Assembly (NCBI GenBank): GCA_032878915.1
Contig: JAVQMG010000049.1
Span: 2,730,001 to 2,794,000, forward strand
Direction of reading: 5' to 3'
Length of the DNA: 64,000 nt
DNA from: Castanopsis chinensis
Lineage: Eukaryota > Streptophyta > Magnoliopsida > Fagales > Fagaceae
The position numbers and the translations under genes are program-made. The notes under the pieces were generated by a model. That model was not told the DNA's origin and searched no databases. It saw only the letters and a list, made by a program, of their open reading frames with translations. Shown here piece by piece: positions 12,101-21,519 of the stretch. How positions within the stretch are numbered: position 1 is the first letter of the stretch; each line of letters begins with the position of its first letter.

Positions 12101-14109
12101 ACAGAAGGTTGCAGAATGGGCCTTTCTTGATTTTTTTTCCGGTATGCCGCTCCGTGAACAAGGAGTGCCACACACGAGCTGCCTCTGACTCGCCGATCCG
12201 GTTGGTGATGTCACTTTTTGTCAGGGATGTGGGCACAAGCAGATGATCGGACTTTCTTTATTAGCTTCAACGGAGTTCGAATCTCGGCGGTGAATCTTGG
12301 TTCGAATCTTGGTGGTGATCAGACTTCCTTTAGCAGGTGATCAAACTTTTTGATTTGGTATTTTCTGGAGGGTTGGTTTTTTTTTTTTAATTAGTGGTGG
12401 TGGTTTTTTGTTTGTGGGTCTCAATGATTATGGGTTTGGGTTTGAGAAGAGGTGGGTTTTGTTGAATTTTCTGGTGTTTCTGGGGTGGGGTTTATGAACC
12501 TTGAGTTTGGGGTTGTGTGTTTTTTCTGTGTATGTGAAGCGGGGTGCATGAGTTTAGTGGTTTGGTTGGCTGAAATTGGTTTGGTTTGGCCGTGAGTTTT
12601 TCAATTGGTTTGATTTGGGTAGCTATGACTGTAAATCTGTGGTGGTTGGGCTCCGATTTATGGTTTTGGTTTGTGGTGGTGGGCTCTATGACGATGGTGG
12701 CGAGGTGGTGGTTTTGGTATCTCAACGAGTGGATCTGTGGGTTGTGGTGGTTTTTTTTCTTTTGGGCAAGATTTGAGTTCGGACTTGTCGTGAATCGGCG
12801 GCGTATGTGGGTTGTGGACCTGTGGTGTTGTGATTTGGTGGGTGGGTGTCTTGCCGTCTGAGTTTTGGTGGTGGTCACGGTGGTGGTTTGAGATAGAGTG
12901 AGAAGATAGAAGAGAAGTTTTGGCCAGAGAGGACAAGAGAGAAAATGGAGAGTTAAAAATAACGTCTTTTAAGTCTAATTAGAGATTAAGTTGTGCTTTG
13001 GACCAAATTGGTTAGTTTTGAGTAATTGTGGACTTGTTTGGTATTATCCCAAACCTCAAGGGCAGTTAGTAAAATTTACCAAAAATAAATAACATAAACT
13101 GTATGCAAGATGTTTAATTTTTACATCACAGTTAAAGTGTTGTTAGATGAAGTAAGCGACATGTAACTGAGATTGAAATTTTTTATTTAATTCATTTTTT
13201 TGGGTAGCAATTAGCTTTTGGGATGAAGTGGCATTAAAAGTCCACTTAGATGACAACATAATCTTACTAGATCTCACTACATGCTTAGAAAAAATGAATT
13301 AAGTTTTTTTCTTTAAAATTTTTCCAAATATTATGAGGGGTGAAATTCCTAATTAATAATGGTAAGTAATCTAATATTAAGTTCTTTTATTTCCATCTTT
13401 AATCTATAGCTAACTAGCTTAGTGAAAATGATTCTTCTAAAAAAAAAAAAAAAAAAAAAAAAGCATTGTATAAAAGATATGACAAGAAAATTTACTTTCA
13501 TAATTTAGTAAAATTTAAAGAGAAAATAAAAGCTAACAATTAATTCTAATTGTTGTTTAATTAACAGTAAAATTTAATGGACATCACAAAACCATTAAAA
13601 CTCTTGAAGATCAACAAACAGGAGTACGTAGTACTATACAAATACCTGTCTTTGTCTTTGTCTTTGTAGTCCCAGCCAGAAATATTAGCTGCGTTAGTTA
13701 AAGCCTCCCTCCACCTTTGTACCTTTGTCTTATCTTTAACTTTTTTTTCAAGCTTAGTCAGCACTTTTCCAAAATCCCCTTTTTGCTTACGTACTTCAGA
13801 TGGATCCACTTGATAGAAAACTGGTAGCATTTTCTTAGTACACTCAATAATCTTAGCAAGTTCATCCAAACACCAACTAGAGGATGCATAGTTTTTAGAA
13901 AATACAATTATTGATGCACTTGAGTTTTCAATGACTTTGAGAAGCTCTTCAGAAATGTTTTCCCCCCTAGTGAGATTATCATCAATGAAAGTTTGAATAC
14001 CCCGTTGAGTCAGAGCCTCAAATAAATGGCTTACAAAACCACGGCGAGTATCTTCACCTCGGAAACTCAAGAAAACGTCAAAGTTCTTGAGTTGGTGAGA
14101 TGAGGCCAT
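8732..14109 (-). CDS. TNL immune receptor, copy 1 (five exons, C-terminally truncated)
   Basis: TIR-NB-ARC-LRR intracellular immune receptor of the N/RPP1-like class. It senses pathogen effectors and signals through TIR NADase activity and the EDS1 pathway (family knowledge). Predicted exons are 14109-13646, 11756-10637, 10477-10202, 10083-9268 and 9163-8732, all with GT-AG introns and phases that join without a frame break, giving about 1035 residues. TIR is residues 1-154, NB-ARC about 190-528, LRR about 560-892 and a partial C-JID about 893-1035. The start is the first ATG before the TIR motif FDVFLSFRGEDTR. A 7-nt excess over copy 2 in exon 5 shifts frame after residue ~1015 and brings a stop at 8732, removing about half of the C-JID and the basic tail. 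The conserved Trp of the IP-x-WF motif is Cys. It may still be expressed; full function is doubtful. Confidence 0.9.
9268..10083 (-). CDS. TNL copy 1 exon 4: leucine-rich repeats
   Basis: 816 bp, 272 codons, phase 0 on both sides. The acceptor AG is at 10085-10084 and the donor GT at 9267-9266. It starts SFVSVTYVDFS and carries about eight irregular LRRs, including IPDLSMTPNI, LDLFRCQKLEMLPN and LPESMSRCERLHTLIIKGC, ending with the typical RWVEVTSCPSLDLESL. The half at 9690-10083 differs from copy 2 at roughly 18-20 positions, most of them changing residues, while 9268-9690 is almost identical. Confidence 0.88.
10202..10477 (-). CDS. TNL copy 1 exon 3: linker and first LRRs
   Basis: 276 bp, 92 codons. 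It begins GSDKIRSIILWPCKSEPVEV, the standard TNL exon-3 start, and continues through FCKMKNLRLLLIRN to SSWPPNFFPKNLIVLNMPNS. The acceptor is AG at 10479-10478, the donor GT at 10201-10200. Together with exons 2 and 4 it shows the usual TNL exon layout. It is nearly identical to 49161-49436. Confidence 0.88.
10637..11756 (-). CDS. TNL copy 1 exon 2: NB-ARC nucleotide-binding domain
   Basis: 1120 bp. The split codon AG|T joins TIR exon residue 154 to Ser155. All expected motifs are present: P-loop GLGGIGKTT (~214-222), TIR-type RNBS-A, kinase 2 LIILDDVDD (~293-301), RNBS-B GSRIILTTR (~318-326), GLPLA (~383-387), RNBS-D NIFLDIACFFKG, and the MHD triplet in LWMHDLLQKMG (~488-490). The domain binds ADP/ATP and drives resistosome assembly. 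The P-loop lysine and MHD are intact. The 5' half is almost identical to copy 2; the ARC2 part (10640-11250) differs at about 20 sites. Confidence 0.92.
11806..11814. repeat. Target-site duplication, left (MULE copy 1)
   Basis: AAAAATAAA, identical to 13081-13089 on the other side of the element. Confidence 0.85.
11815..13080. mobile_element. Non-autonomous Mutator-like element (MULE/MITE) in TNL intron 1, copy 1
   Basis: Long terminal inverted repeats: 11815-12007 pairs with the reverse complement of 12889-13080 over about 192 bp at roughly 90% identity (GGGTAAATTTCACTAACT versus GGTAAATTTTACTAACT). It is flanked by an exact 9-bp direct repeat, AAAAATAAA, at 11806-11814 and 13081-13089. A 9-bp target duplication with long TIRs is the Mutator hallmark. 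The interior is GT-rich with no transposase frame, so it depends on an autonomous partner. It fills most of intron 1 and ends 58 bp before the exon 2 acceptor. Small ORFs inside are low-complexity. The middle (about 12060-12300) could be captured host sequence, which I cannot identify. Confidence 0.85.
13081..13089. repeat. Target-site duplication, right (MULE copy 1)
   Basis: AAAAATAAA, the partner of 11806-11814. The right terminus has one G/C less than the left, probably a single-base loss. Confidence 0.85.
13646..14109 (-). CDS. TNL copy 1 exon 1: TIR domain
   Basis: 464 bp encoding residues 1-154 plus two bases of a split codon. Motifs in order: FDVFLSFRGEDTRRGFVSHL (TIR-1), the BB-loop region DDNLTRGENIS, SASIIVFSKNYASSSWCLDEL with the predicted NADase catalytic Glu83, and VLPVFYQVDPSEVRKQ-like sequence (here MLPVFYQ) near 94-110. 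The donor is GT at 13645-13644. Without splicing the frame stays open to 13561, giving a 182-residue TIR-only product. It differs from copy 2 at about 14 sites, giving changes such as RGENISEE versus RGKNISKE, while the adjoining intron is almost unchanged. Confidence 0.93.
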
Positions 14110-14181
14110 TGGGATTTACGAGTAGAAAGATGAAAAAAGTTGAAAGGAGGAGGAGAAGAAGGAAAGTTGTGACAGCGGTGT

Positions 14182-14191
14182 CAATATAAAG
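14182..14191 (-). promoter_or_regulatory. Candidate TATA box of TNL copy 1
   Basis: CTTTATATTG on the minus strand, about 73-82 bases upstream of the ATG at 14109, a usual plant spacing with a short leader. Copy 2 keeps it at 53143-53152. No transcript evidence. Confidence 0.4.
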
Positions 14192-14269
14192 TGAGGAAAG
14201 TGAACAGGAAGAGGGTGAGTGAATGGACGCAAGAGCCTAGACTTATATTGTAGTCTTGCTTTCAAAAAA

Positions 14270-14393
14270 TGACACGCATTTTACATGAATTGCAATATCC
14301 TGGAAGTTTCTAAGTAAAGCCCAAAATAACCCTTTGAACTTTCAACGAACCATACTGGGGTCATTGCGGTCAATCAAACTATGTGAAAGACGT
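14270..14393. repeat. 124-bp promoter-proximal repeat block, member 1
   Basis: Runs from TGACACGCATTTT to GAAAGACGT and recurs with the same length at 16433-16556 (about 90% identity). Shorter, more diverged relatives lie near 17468-17546 and 30245-30322. It starts 161 bp upstream of the TNL start codon. On the minus strand it holds a W-box core TTGACC (14368-14373), the WRKY-factor site common in defence promoters. Member 1 is probably part of the TNL promoter. Confidence 0.8.
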
Positions 14394-15859
14394 CATGGCA
14401 TCACTTCTATTATTGTGTTCATAAGTCTGATTCTTGTGGAAACATGTATTGGAAAAGTGGAAACTAGCATTGTCATTGGGAGGAAATACTTTCTAAGCTA
14501 TGGTGATAAAATGTTGTCACTTTGAATAAATTTTGTAGAAATGGTCTTGTTTCTTTATTGGGGTGCTAAATATAACTTTGGAATGTCATTGCATGGGACA
14601 GAGACCAAAGGTGCAATATTCGTGTCATCATTTTGTTTTTAGTGATAAGAGGTGTTATCATTATGCTTGTCATCATATTGCTAGTTGCTATAATATCAGC
14701 CTTTTAATGAATTGCATTTTTTTAATGTTTACAGCATTAAATAATTTCAAGCAATTCATGCATTACCTTATGAAAGAAATAAAAAAAATAAATAAAGAAA
14801 TAAAGGCAGTAAAAGTGTTACACGTATTCTTACAATTTAATGAGTGATGAATCGGGAAGATAAATCTTCTAATCAAGATTAATAAGTGCCTCTTCCCACC
14901 AAGTCAATTACACGTTCAAATCTGTCTACTAATTAAAAGCTCTGACAAATGAGAAAGCTAAGGCCAAGGAAAACAAATAAGTATACAGAACAGAAAAAAT
15001 CATCCCAGAAATACTATTTTGGTAGAAAGTTAAATATTTCAAGCAAATAAATGTTACATTTATAATATTTTAATAATATATCATAGCTAGTAAATTATGG
15101 TTTTAATTTGAACTTATTATTAATTTTACTTTTTCTTTCATTAATAATAACTCTTAATAATCTACCACTTAAAATTTATTATGAAAATGTTATCAAACAC
15201 TAAGCTTTAAAAAAAAGAAAAAATTAATGAATGTTATTAGAGTATTAATTTACTAAATATTTTAAAACAATTTATGAAAAAGTAAAAAAGTAACGAACTT
15301 TTTTATTTATTTTTATATTTCATACGAAAGTGATATTAGTTTTTTTTAATTAAATATACATAACAATTTTTATCTTTTTGGTGTATATAGCCAATAATGT
15401 CCTAGCATGATTCATAAATATATATATAAAAAAAAAGGAAAAAAAAAAAGCCTTATATATGACATATGTACCCAACATGTACGTGCTCCAACATATGTTA
15501 CAAATTGGTATTAAATATAATGTAAATTTGTGATTTAAAGTCTTTTTGGATATCGTTTATTTTATTTTATTGAAATTTTTTTATTGAAATTATTGTAAAT
15601 ATAGATAAAAGTTAGATTAAAATATACAGTGAAACTTATAAATAATATTAAAAAATGCAATAGAACCTATAAATAATAATAAAAAGTACAATTAGACTCA
15701 TAAATAATAACAAAAATAAATTAAATAGTAAAATAAAATTTTTTTTTTTTTTTTGGTATCCAACCGGCTCACTCCAAACCATTACAAATGGGAATGAAAA
15801 AGTAAACTGTAAAGACTTTTGTACCAGAAAAGACAAAAATAGTATTGGTAGGTCTTTTA

Positions 15860-15868
<9 letters not shown>

Positions 15869-15899
<31 letters not shown>
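15869..15899. repeat. (GA)n microsatellite
   Basis: About 15 dinucleotides; copy 2 counterpart at 54815-54843. Confidence 0.95.
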
Positions 15900-15901
<2 letters not shown>

Positions 15902-16315
15902 AGGCAGTAGGCTGAGAAGAACCTCTCAAGCCTAGCTAGCTAGCTAATAATTTGCTCACCGTCACCGCTGTAATATTGTAGATTAGTCATCTTATCTCTG
16001 TTATCACTGTTCACTAATGTTAATGATTGGATAAAGACGTGGGTGCAAAGCAAATAAGCTCTGATGCATACTGAGCCTCGATCGGCACATCGGACGGCTT
16101 CAAATAAGCGTTGAAGAGGTGACAGTGGGACCCTAGTTCCAGAGAACTACCGGGGGGGGTCCACCTAACATTATCCACTAATAAATGACCAAAACCCAAA
16201 TCAATTTTTTTTATTTTATTCTTTTAAAAAGACAACCTTGGCTCCTCCAAAGTCCAAGCTACCAGAGGGACATGCGGAGAATGATTCTGTATGCGACCAA
16301 CCACATAGTACCCGA

Positions 16316-16321
16316 CACGTG
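16316..16321. promoter_or_regulatory. G-box CACGTG next to a TGATGACATCATGA palindrome-like site
   Basis: GACACGTGGG followed directly by TGATGACATCATGA, then a (GA)n tract. G-box/ABRE plus a bZIP-like dyad with a GA-rich leader is typical of a plant promoter, but no gene start is visible on either side within 2 kb. It may be left from a lost gene. Copy 2 has it at 55260-55265. Confidence 0.25.
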
Positions 16322-16356
16322 GGTGATGACATCATGACTTAACCCCACAGACACAG

Positions 16357-16360
<4 letters not shown>

Positions 16361-16404
<44 letters not shown>
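16361..16404. repeat. (GA)n microsatellite
   Basis: About 22 dinucleotides; copy 2 counterpart at 55305-55344 is slightly shorter. Confidence 0.95.
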
Positions 16405-16409
<5 letters not shown>

Positions 16410-16432
16410 TCCAATCCAATCACTCATCAAAG

Positions 16433-16556
16433 TGACACGCATTTTTCATTAATTGCAATATCATGGAAGTTTCCGGGTAAAGCCCAAAATAACGCTTTGA
16501 ACTTTCAACGAACCATACCGGGGTCATTGTGGTCAATCAAACTATGTGAAAGACGT
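16433..16556. repeat. 124-bp promoter-proximal repeat block, member 2
   Basis: Same block as 14270-14393, again with the minus-strand TTGACC W-box core (16531-16536). No TIR-like start codon region follows it, so it may be a promoter remnant from an earlier TNL duplication. Copy 2 counterpart at 55373-55496. Confidence 0.8.
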
Positions 16557-16734
16557 AGATGTCCCTCTTCCACGCACTCTTATGTAGCTGTTCCACGAAC
16601 TTTAAATTATGTTAAAGTTTCTCCGACCTTATTAAAGTTAGTGGAAGACTGACATGAAAGAATATTTTAAAGTTTTATTCACGTATTAGCGGTGGTCCTA
16701 GAGGATTAGACTAGAGCCTTTAGATGATAATGTA

Positions 16735-16844
16735 AAAAAAAAAGTAAAGCATGAATACGGGGATTAGAGTGTTGCCTTTTGTTTTCTTTGTAGTGTCTCT
16801 TTTCTTTGAAAAATAAACTCATAACTATTCCGCACCAAGAACAA

Positions 16845-16916
<72 letters not shown>

Positions 16917-18303
16917 TTTACTATATTTTCACTATAATTTTAAATGACATATTTTTACAAGTGATTATTAATAGAAGTGTCAGTTCGAGAATTTAGATTG
17001 GCGTGTCAAGCTCATGCCGTGCCGAACTAGGAGTATTCGACTAAATAATTCAATTTGAACCTAATCCATTTAATAACTATGTCACAATCTTTTAACCCTA
17101 ATTCGGCCTGTAAATAAGTCAGGTTGACTTGACTCAACCCACCTAATATGCTTAACAAACGAGTTATGGTGGGTTAATGCGAATCTAACACAAGTCACAC
17201 AATCCATTTCAACCTATTTAACATTAAATATAATATTCATCTATAAATAATTTCTTTTTTTAACGTCCTAAAAATAGTACATACACTTTAATTCTTCAAC
17301 CCATTTATAGTGTTTATTTATTTAATAAGTTGATATTTGAAAACCTAATCTACTAAGAAAGGATCCGGATGCAAACAAGCTAAGACATTTCTTAATTTAT
17401 GTGGTCATGCTTTTGGAGCAACAGTAACTTATTAAACTTTCTAGGTGTCATTCCTATGCTTTAATTTTACATTGCTATATCAGGGAAGTTTCTGGGTTAA
17501 AAGTGTACGTTATAGTCAATTCAACAACCATGTACTGAGGACATTAAATAGCTTCACTAAAAAAATATAAAAATCATTTTTTTCATATTTTGTAATATTT
17601 TTTAATGTTCAAAAGTTGTATAAAAGAAAGGAAAATAAAGAAGAAAATGTTTTAATGGAAGAGAAAAATATATGGGCAATTATATGACTTAGTATGCGCT
17701 AGGGTCCTGATTATAAACCGGCTTATTTTTTTATTTATTTTTTCCTTCATTTTGTAAATCTCATGTGTATCTTCCACTCATTTTATTTGCCTTTTAACTT
17801 TTATCTATAATGTTTTCAACAAAAATTTAAATAAATTGTTTCCAAACGGACACTTAAATTCATATAGTTAGCTTTTTTTATAATAATTTATTATTTTCCG
17901 TAAAAATGAGTGAATAAAAAATCACATTTGGAAATAATTATAAAATAAACGTCATGATTCAATATTTTATAAAATAAAAGTCTAAAGTTTAATATGCACA
18001 ACTATATGACTTCAAGTTGTTGCAATTTAATCATCGTATGAGTTTGACGAAAATAATAGAAGCTATACATGAGGTTTATAAAACCATATCCTTGTTAACT
18101 ATAAACTGAAGAATTATTAGTTTACTTTCTACTACACATGTAAAACTTGCATGATTATAGACTATATAAATATATACATTATTGTACAAATTTATACTAC
18201 AACATTATGTTGTACACACTGTCGTGAAATTGTGTACAAATTTACATTAATAGCAGATGAAAATTAAACCAATAAATTGTCCTTATAAATTTTACTCATT
18301 TAA
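16735..18303. repeat. 1.57-kb repeat, left member (left flank of the retrotransposon)
   Basis: Recurs in the same orientation at about 29555-31122, on the other side of the retrotransposon, at roughly 90% identity with small indels. No gene seen in it. It holds the (AAT)24 microsatellite. The following 18310-18445 is similar to 29330-29470, so the right-hand copy is in permuted order. Confidence 0.85.
16845..16916. repeat. (AAT)24 microsatellite
   Basis: 72 bp of AAT. Copy 2 has (AAT)10 at 55785-55814. The diverged relative near 29680 has no expansion, so the array grew after the 1.57-kb duplication. Confidence 0.97.
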
Positions 18304-18504
18304 AGTAATTTTACTCAATAATTGTAAAAATATTGTGAAATTTATTGTGTCAATATAACAATATATATACCAGTTTATATAAATATTTAAAAGAAAAAAA
18401 AACACACAAATGGATTATTGGGGAAAAAAAACTTTAGGCACTGTAGAAATTAATGTTAAAATGTTGTGGATTTAGCATTTTTTTTTATTTGATCTATAAG
18501 AAAC
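18304..18504. other. AT-rich DNA up to the retrotransposon
   Basis: No gene. The last bases before the LTR are GAAAC (18500-18504), which does not match the five bases after the right LTR (TTGCT), so no target-site duplication is visible. Confidence 0.6.
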
Positions 18505-18974
18505 TGTAAGGGCACAAATAGCGCTGGACCAAAATTGCACTTTCGGAACCAGCCCAATGAGCCTAAAATAATGAATTTATAGAGAGTAGGCTTCTAATCT
18601 AGGTTTGTAGACGGTAGATAACACGAAAGGGGAATTAAATCACAGAACACATGCATACTCATCATACATGGATGAAGACTTTCTCACAATCTCTCTCTCT
18701 CTCTCGTCTTTATGTGTTTTTCTCTCCCTCTTCTTCTCTTTCTCCTTCCTTTGCCTTTTATAGACTTCTCTCCTTCTCCTCCTCTCCTCCACGTGTAGGT
18801 CAGATGGTTCCTTTAGATACTTATCTCATCACCCCTTTTTATCGAAGTTTCTGACAGTAGGTATAAGGATGAACCCTAACACTCAGGTGTCATTTCCCCA
18901 TTAATGCGGCCAGAAAGGTAGGTGCAGAGCCTTCAATGCGGTAGTAGCAACTTTATTCTTGATATTTTTCGTCA
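18505..18974 (-). repeat. 3' LTR of the Tat element (left end), 470 bp
   Basis: Bounded by TGTAAGGGCAC and TTTTTCGTCA, i.e. TG...CA. It aligns with 28778-29279 and with 57416-57921. It lacks about 33 bp present in both others (after GACTTTCT near 18680), so this deletion is private to copy 1. LTR-LTR differences (~28) exceed differences to the copy 2 left LTR (~17). Confidence 0.95.
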
Positions 18975-18990
18975 CCTCTCTTTGTCTCCT
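18975..18990 (-). other. Polypurine tract of the Tat element
   Basis: On the minus strand AGGAGACAAAGAGAGG lies directly against the TGACG start of the 3' LTR, as expected for the plus-strand primer. Confidence 0.85.
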
Positions 18991-19746
18991 ACACTTTGTT
19001 TTTTCAGTTTCCGCGTCTAAGGTCTTTAGTATTGATGCTTTTGAATTACCAGACCACTATTCTTGTCCTCGGCTACGTAGCTGAGGACGTTGTCATCCTC
19101 GGACATTATCCTCGGGATGTTCTGCTCATGCATGGATTCTTTCTTCTGTCACGTTACTTCACAAGCGAACCCTCTCACGTCCTCGGACTACACACGCCGT
19201 TAGATTGGGCTTTCCATCCCGCCAGAGCTTTTGGGCCGGCCCAACACATACCTTGGGCCCATTGGCCTTACAATAGCCCTTCGGGATCGTCATTTCTACT
19301 TAATTTGGAGAGATGAGGATCTCGATACACGTCCCTCGGATAGCGCGCTTCTGACGTTTGATATGCTTAGATTAAATGCTGGCGGCTCTTTGTTCCCCTC
19401 GTTCAACCGCACGATGCCCATCCAACGGATGAGCGTTGTGTAAGGATGCAGGTGGGAGATTTCCCGCTTTACGATTTACGATTTTCTGTGGTATAACTAC
19501 TGCCAATTTAAAAGTTTTCTGTTCACTTCAGAGCTTGTACAACAAACCCCGTCACTTTTGCAACTTACGCGTGTCTTTACATCCTCCCGAATCTAAGCCG
19601 AGGTGATCTTATTACTCTAAAGTAAGTTTTCCAACTTTCTGCTTTCATTATTGTTACTCAATCTTTCTCGTTATTCTTAGTTTCTTCGTTCTCTGCCATC
19701 TAAATTCCTCAACCTTGCTACAATATTCTCTCTTTATTTTTAGAGA
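18991..19746 (+). other. Leader before the antisense ORF, rich in CCTCGG motifs
   Basis: No supported gene. The word TCCTCGGA or close variants recurs in 19060-19340; its complement is the core of the 50-bp repeat unit at 23071-23620. Confidence 0.5.
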
Positions 19747-20248
19747 ATGGGTAGGTTCGCACACCTAGTAGATAGCCCCGAAAAAATAGAGGAGTTTAAG
19801 GCCAGATATGGAATCCCACCGGGAGTATCCGTCAAATATTGCAAGCTGGGAGGGTGGCATACCGATAGGGATACTGGTGAGGTGGTGATTCCCATGATAG
19901 CATTCATAGAAGGGGTAATGAAAATCCCCATAGGGCCGGTCATTAGTAGCTATCTCAGAATGGCTAGATTATCTCCCACACAGTGTGCCCCAAACATGTT
20001 TAGAATTCTAGGTGTCGTAGACACCCTAAACGAAAAACTGGGACTAGGACTTACTCACCATGAGGTGAACTGGGTGTACAACCTTCACCATTTGAGGGGG
20101 CAGAGATATTACCTAAAATCTAGGCATGCCGAGGTTAGGTTAATTCAATGCCTTCCCCACTCCAACAAAGGTTTGAACAAGGATTTCCTAATACTGTTCA
20201 AGGATTGGCATGACAGTCTCCCCTGTCCGACGAGGGAGGGGGAACTTG
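19747..20248 (+). pseudogene. Antisense ORF of the Tat element, exon 1 ('putative gypsy type transposon' domain)
   Basis: Starts MGRFAHLVDSPEKIEEF and contains YGIPPGVSV, VVIPMIAFIEGVMKIPIGPV and SPTQCAPNMFRILG. This is the pattern of the plant 'putative gypsy type transposon' family (Pfam Transposase_28), whose function is unknown. It lies opposite to gag-pol, between integrase and the 3' LTR. A donor G|GTGAGT at 20248/20249 joins in frame to 20356. Copy 2 has the same exon open at 58694-59195 with about 4% residue change. Confidence 0.75.
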
Positions 20249-20355
20249 GTGAGTATTGGTGTAGTGTTAGCTCTATTTTTCTTCTTTGTTGTCTTTCTAT
20301 GGTTATGTTTCTCTTTGATTTGCCCTTATTGTTTGCTTTTTGAATACTCACGCAG

Positions 20356-20936
20356 ATCGTCGCGCACTCACTCGTCGTGCTCACCTCGTCAACTTTGCTC
20401 GTTTGGACAAGATTCTAAGAGCCAAGGTATTCGTGCACTCGGACGGTCAGCTTCGCGCAGCATACCTTATCCTCGGGTACAATCCTATCTCCATTGCATT
20501 CCAAGCGCCAAAGTGCGTCATCAAAGAGAAAGACCCACGGCTACCTAGGATAAGCATTGCAGTTGAAGGCTTTCTGCTCCCTGCCGGTGCTCATATTCCT
20601 CAAAGGACTTTTGTCACTGAGCCCGTGAGGATTGTCCCAAGAGCCCTTCCTCTCACTGCGTCCTCGGCCTGCCCTATACTGGGTGAAAACTCCTCTTCCC
20701 AGCCAATTACAAAGGAAGAAGAAGAAGAAGAGATCGTTGAACTCTCAGATTCAAAAGAAGAGTTCGAAGTTTTTGACCGGTTTCCATTACCTGGAGACCA
20801 ATCTGCTGTTGTCGGCACACCTCTACTAACATCCTCGGACGCTGACCAACGACTCGGGACTATGGGTATACAACGTAGATCTAAACCCAGTCTTAAGGAA
20901 GTGCTAGAAGCTCAAGTTGGAGCTGGAGCTTCCTAA
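20356..20936 (+). pseudogene. Antisense ORF, exon 2
   Basis: The acceptor CACGCAG ends at 20355 and the frame continues from exon 1 as DRRALTRRAHLVNFARLDKI through to a stop at 20934-20936. It includes an acidic run of five Glu near 20720. Homologous ORFs normally continue further, so the shared stop is probably a decay mutation. Copy 2 also has an earlier nonsense codon (TAC to TAA at 59425-59427). Confidence 0.65.
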
Positions 20937-21216
20937 AATGCCCCAGGTGAAAACCAAAGATAAGGGCACTGAGAGGATTCCTCCAGTAAAACTTCCTCTT
21001 CCTCCCTCAACCTAATCCAAACACTCCGACCCAGCTGATCATAAAAGGAAAAGGGATCAGCTCAAAGGGAAGGAAGTAGTTGAAGGGGGCAAAGACCTCC
21101 CCACTAAAGATGTGGAATAGGAAAGGGGAGGGAAACATGCTCATCATGTTAAAACGAGGTCAGAAAGACGAGCTGATCCCCCCGTAGCCGTCCATGCACC
21201 CATTTGGGCTCCCTAG

Positions 21217-21396
21217 ATGAACGTGGATGATCAGGCAGTCACTGCCGATGCTTCCATAAGGGGATCCGATGAAGGCACCGCAGCTTGCATCGTCGATGCC
21301 TTGGAGCAAGCGCTTCTGCTGCCCGAGGACATGGGCGAGTTACGAAGGATGAGGGATCAGAACGTTTTTATGATCCTGAAGAAAGAATTAGCCATG
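21217..21396 (+). pseudogene. Antisense ORF, later exon fragment
   Basis: Open frame MNVDDQAVTADASIRGSD ending ELAM before a GTAAAG donor at 21397; it is followed by a 123-bp intron-like gap to the AG at 21518-21519. The link to exon 2 across 20937-21216 is unclear because that segment has stops in all frames. Confidence 0.5.
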
Positions 21397-21519
21397 GTAA
21401 AGTTTTCAATTGAATGTACCTTATCACCCTTTTTTTTTGTTATCATACTTGTTATTATTACTTCCTGTTTGATATTAACTGCTTCTGTATGCCACTAACT
21501 GACAATACTTTGTGCGTAG

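Larger units (their letters stand above)
14394..16432. other. AT-rich non-coding stretch between the two promoter-like blocks
   Basis: No supported gene; the ORFs at 14563-14847 and 15648-15836 are short and featureless. It contains (GA)n at 15869-15899 and 16361-16404. The segment 15900-16340 is less AT-rich than its surroundings and includes a G-box. From 14610 on it is nearly identical to copy 2. Confidence 0.6.

Noticed and set aside
12492..12936. ORFs of 60-128 codons on both strands in the middle of intron 1
   Set aside because: They overlap on both strands in a GT-rich low-complexity tract of the Mutator-like element and show no domain.
14270..16556. The two 124-bp blocks as LTRs of a small TRIM element
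   Set aside because: No PBS follows the first and no polypurine tract touches the second; the ends after the shared GACGT differ and no target duplication is seen. Relatives elsewhere are single.
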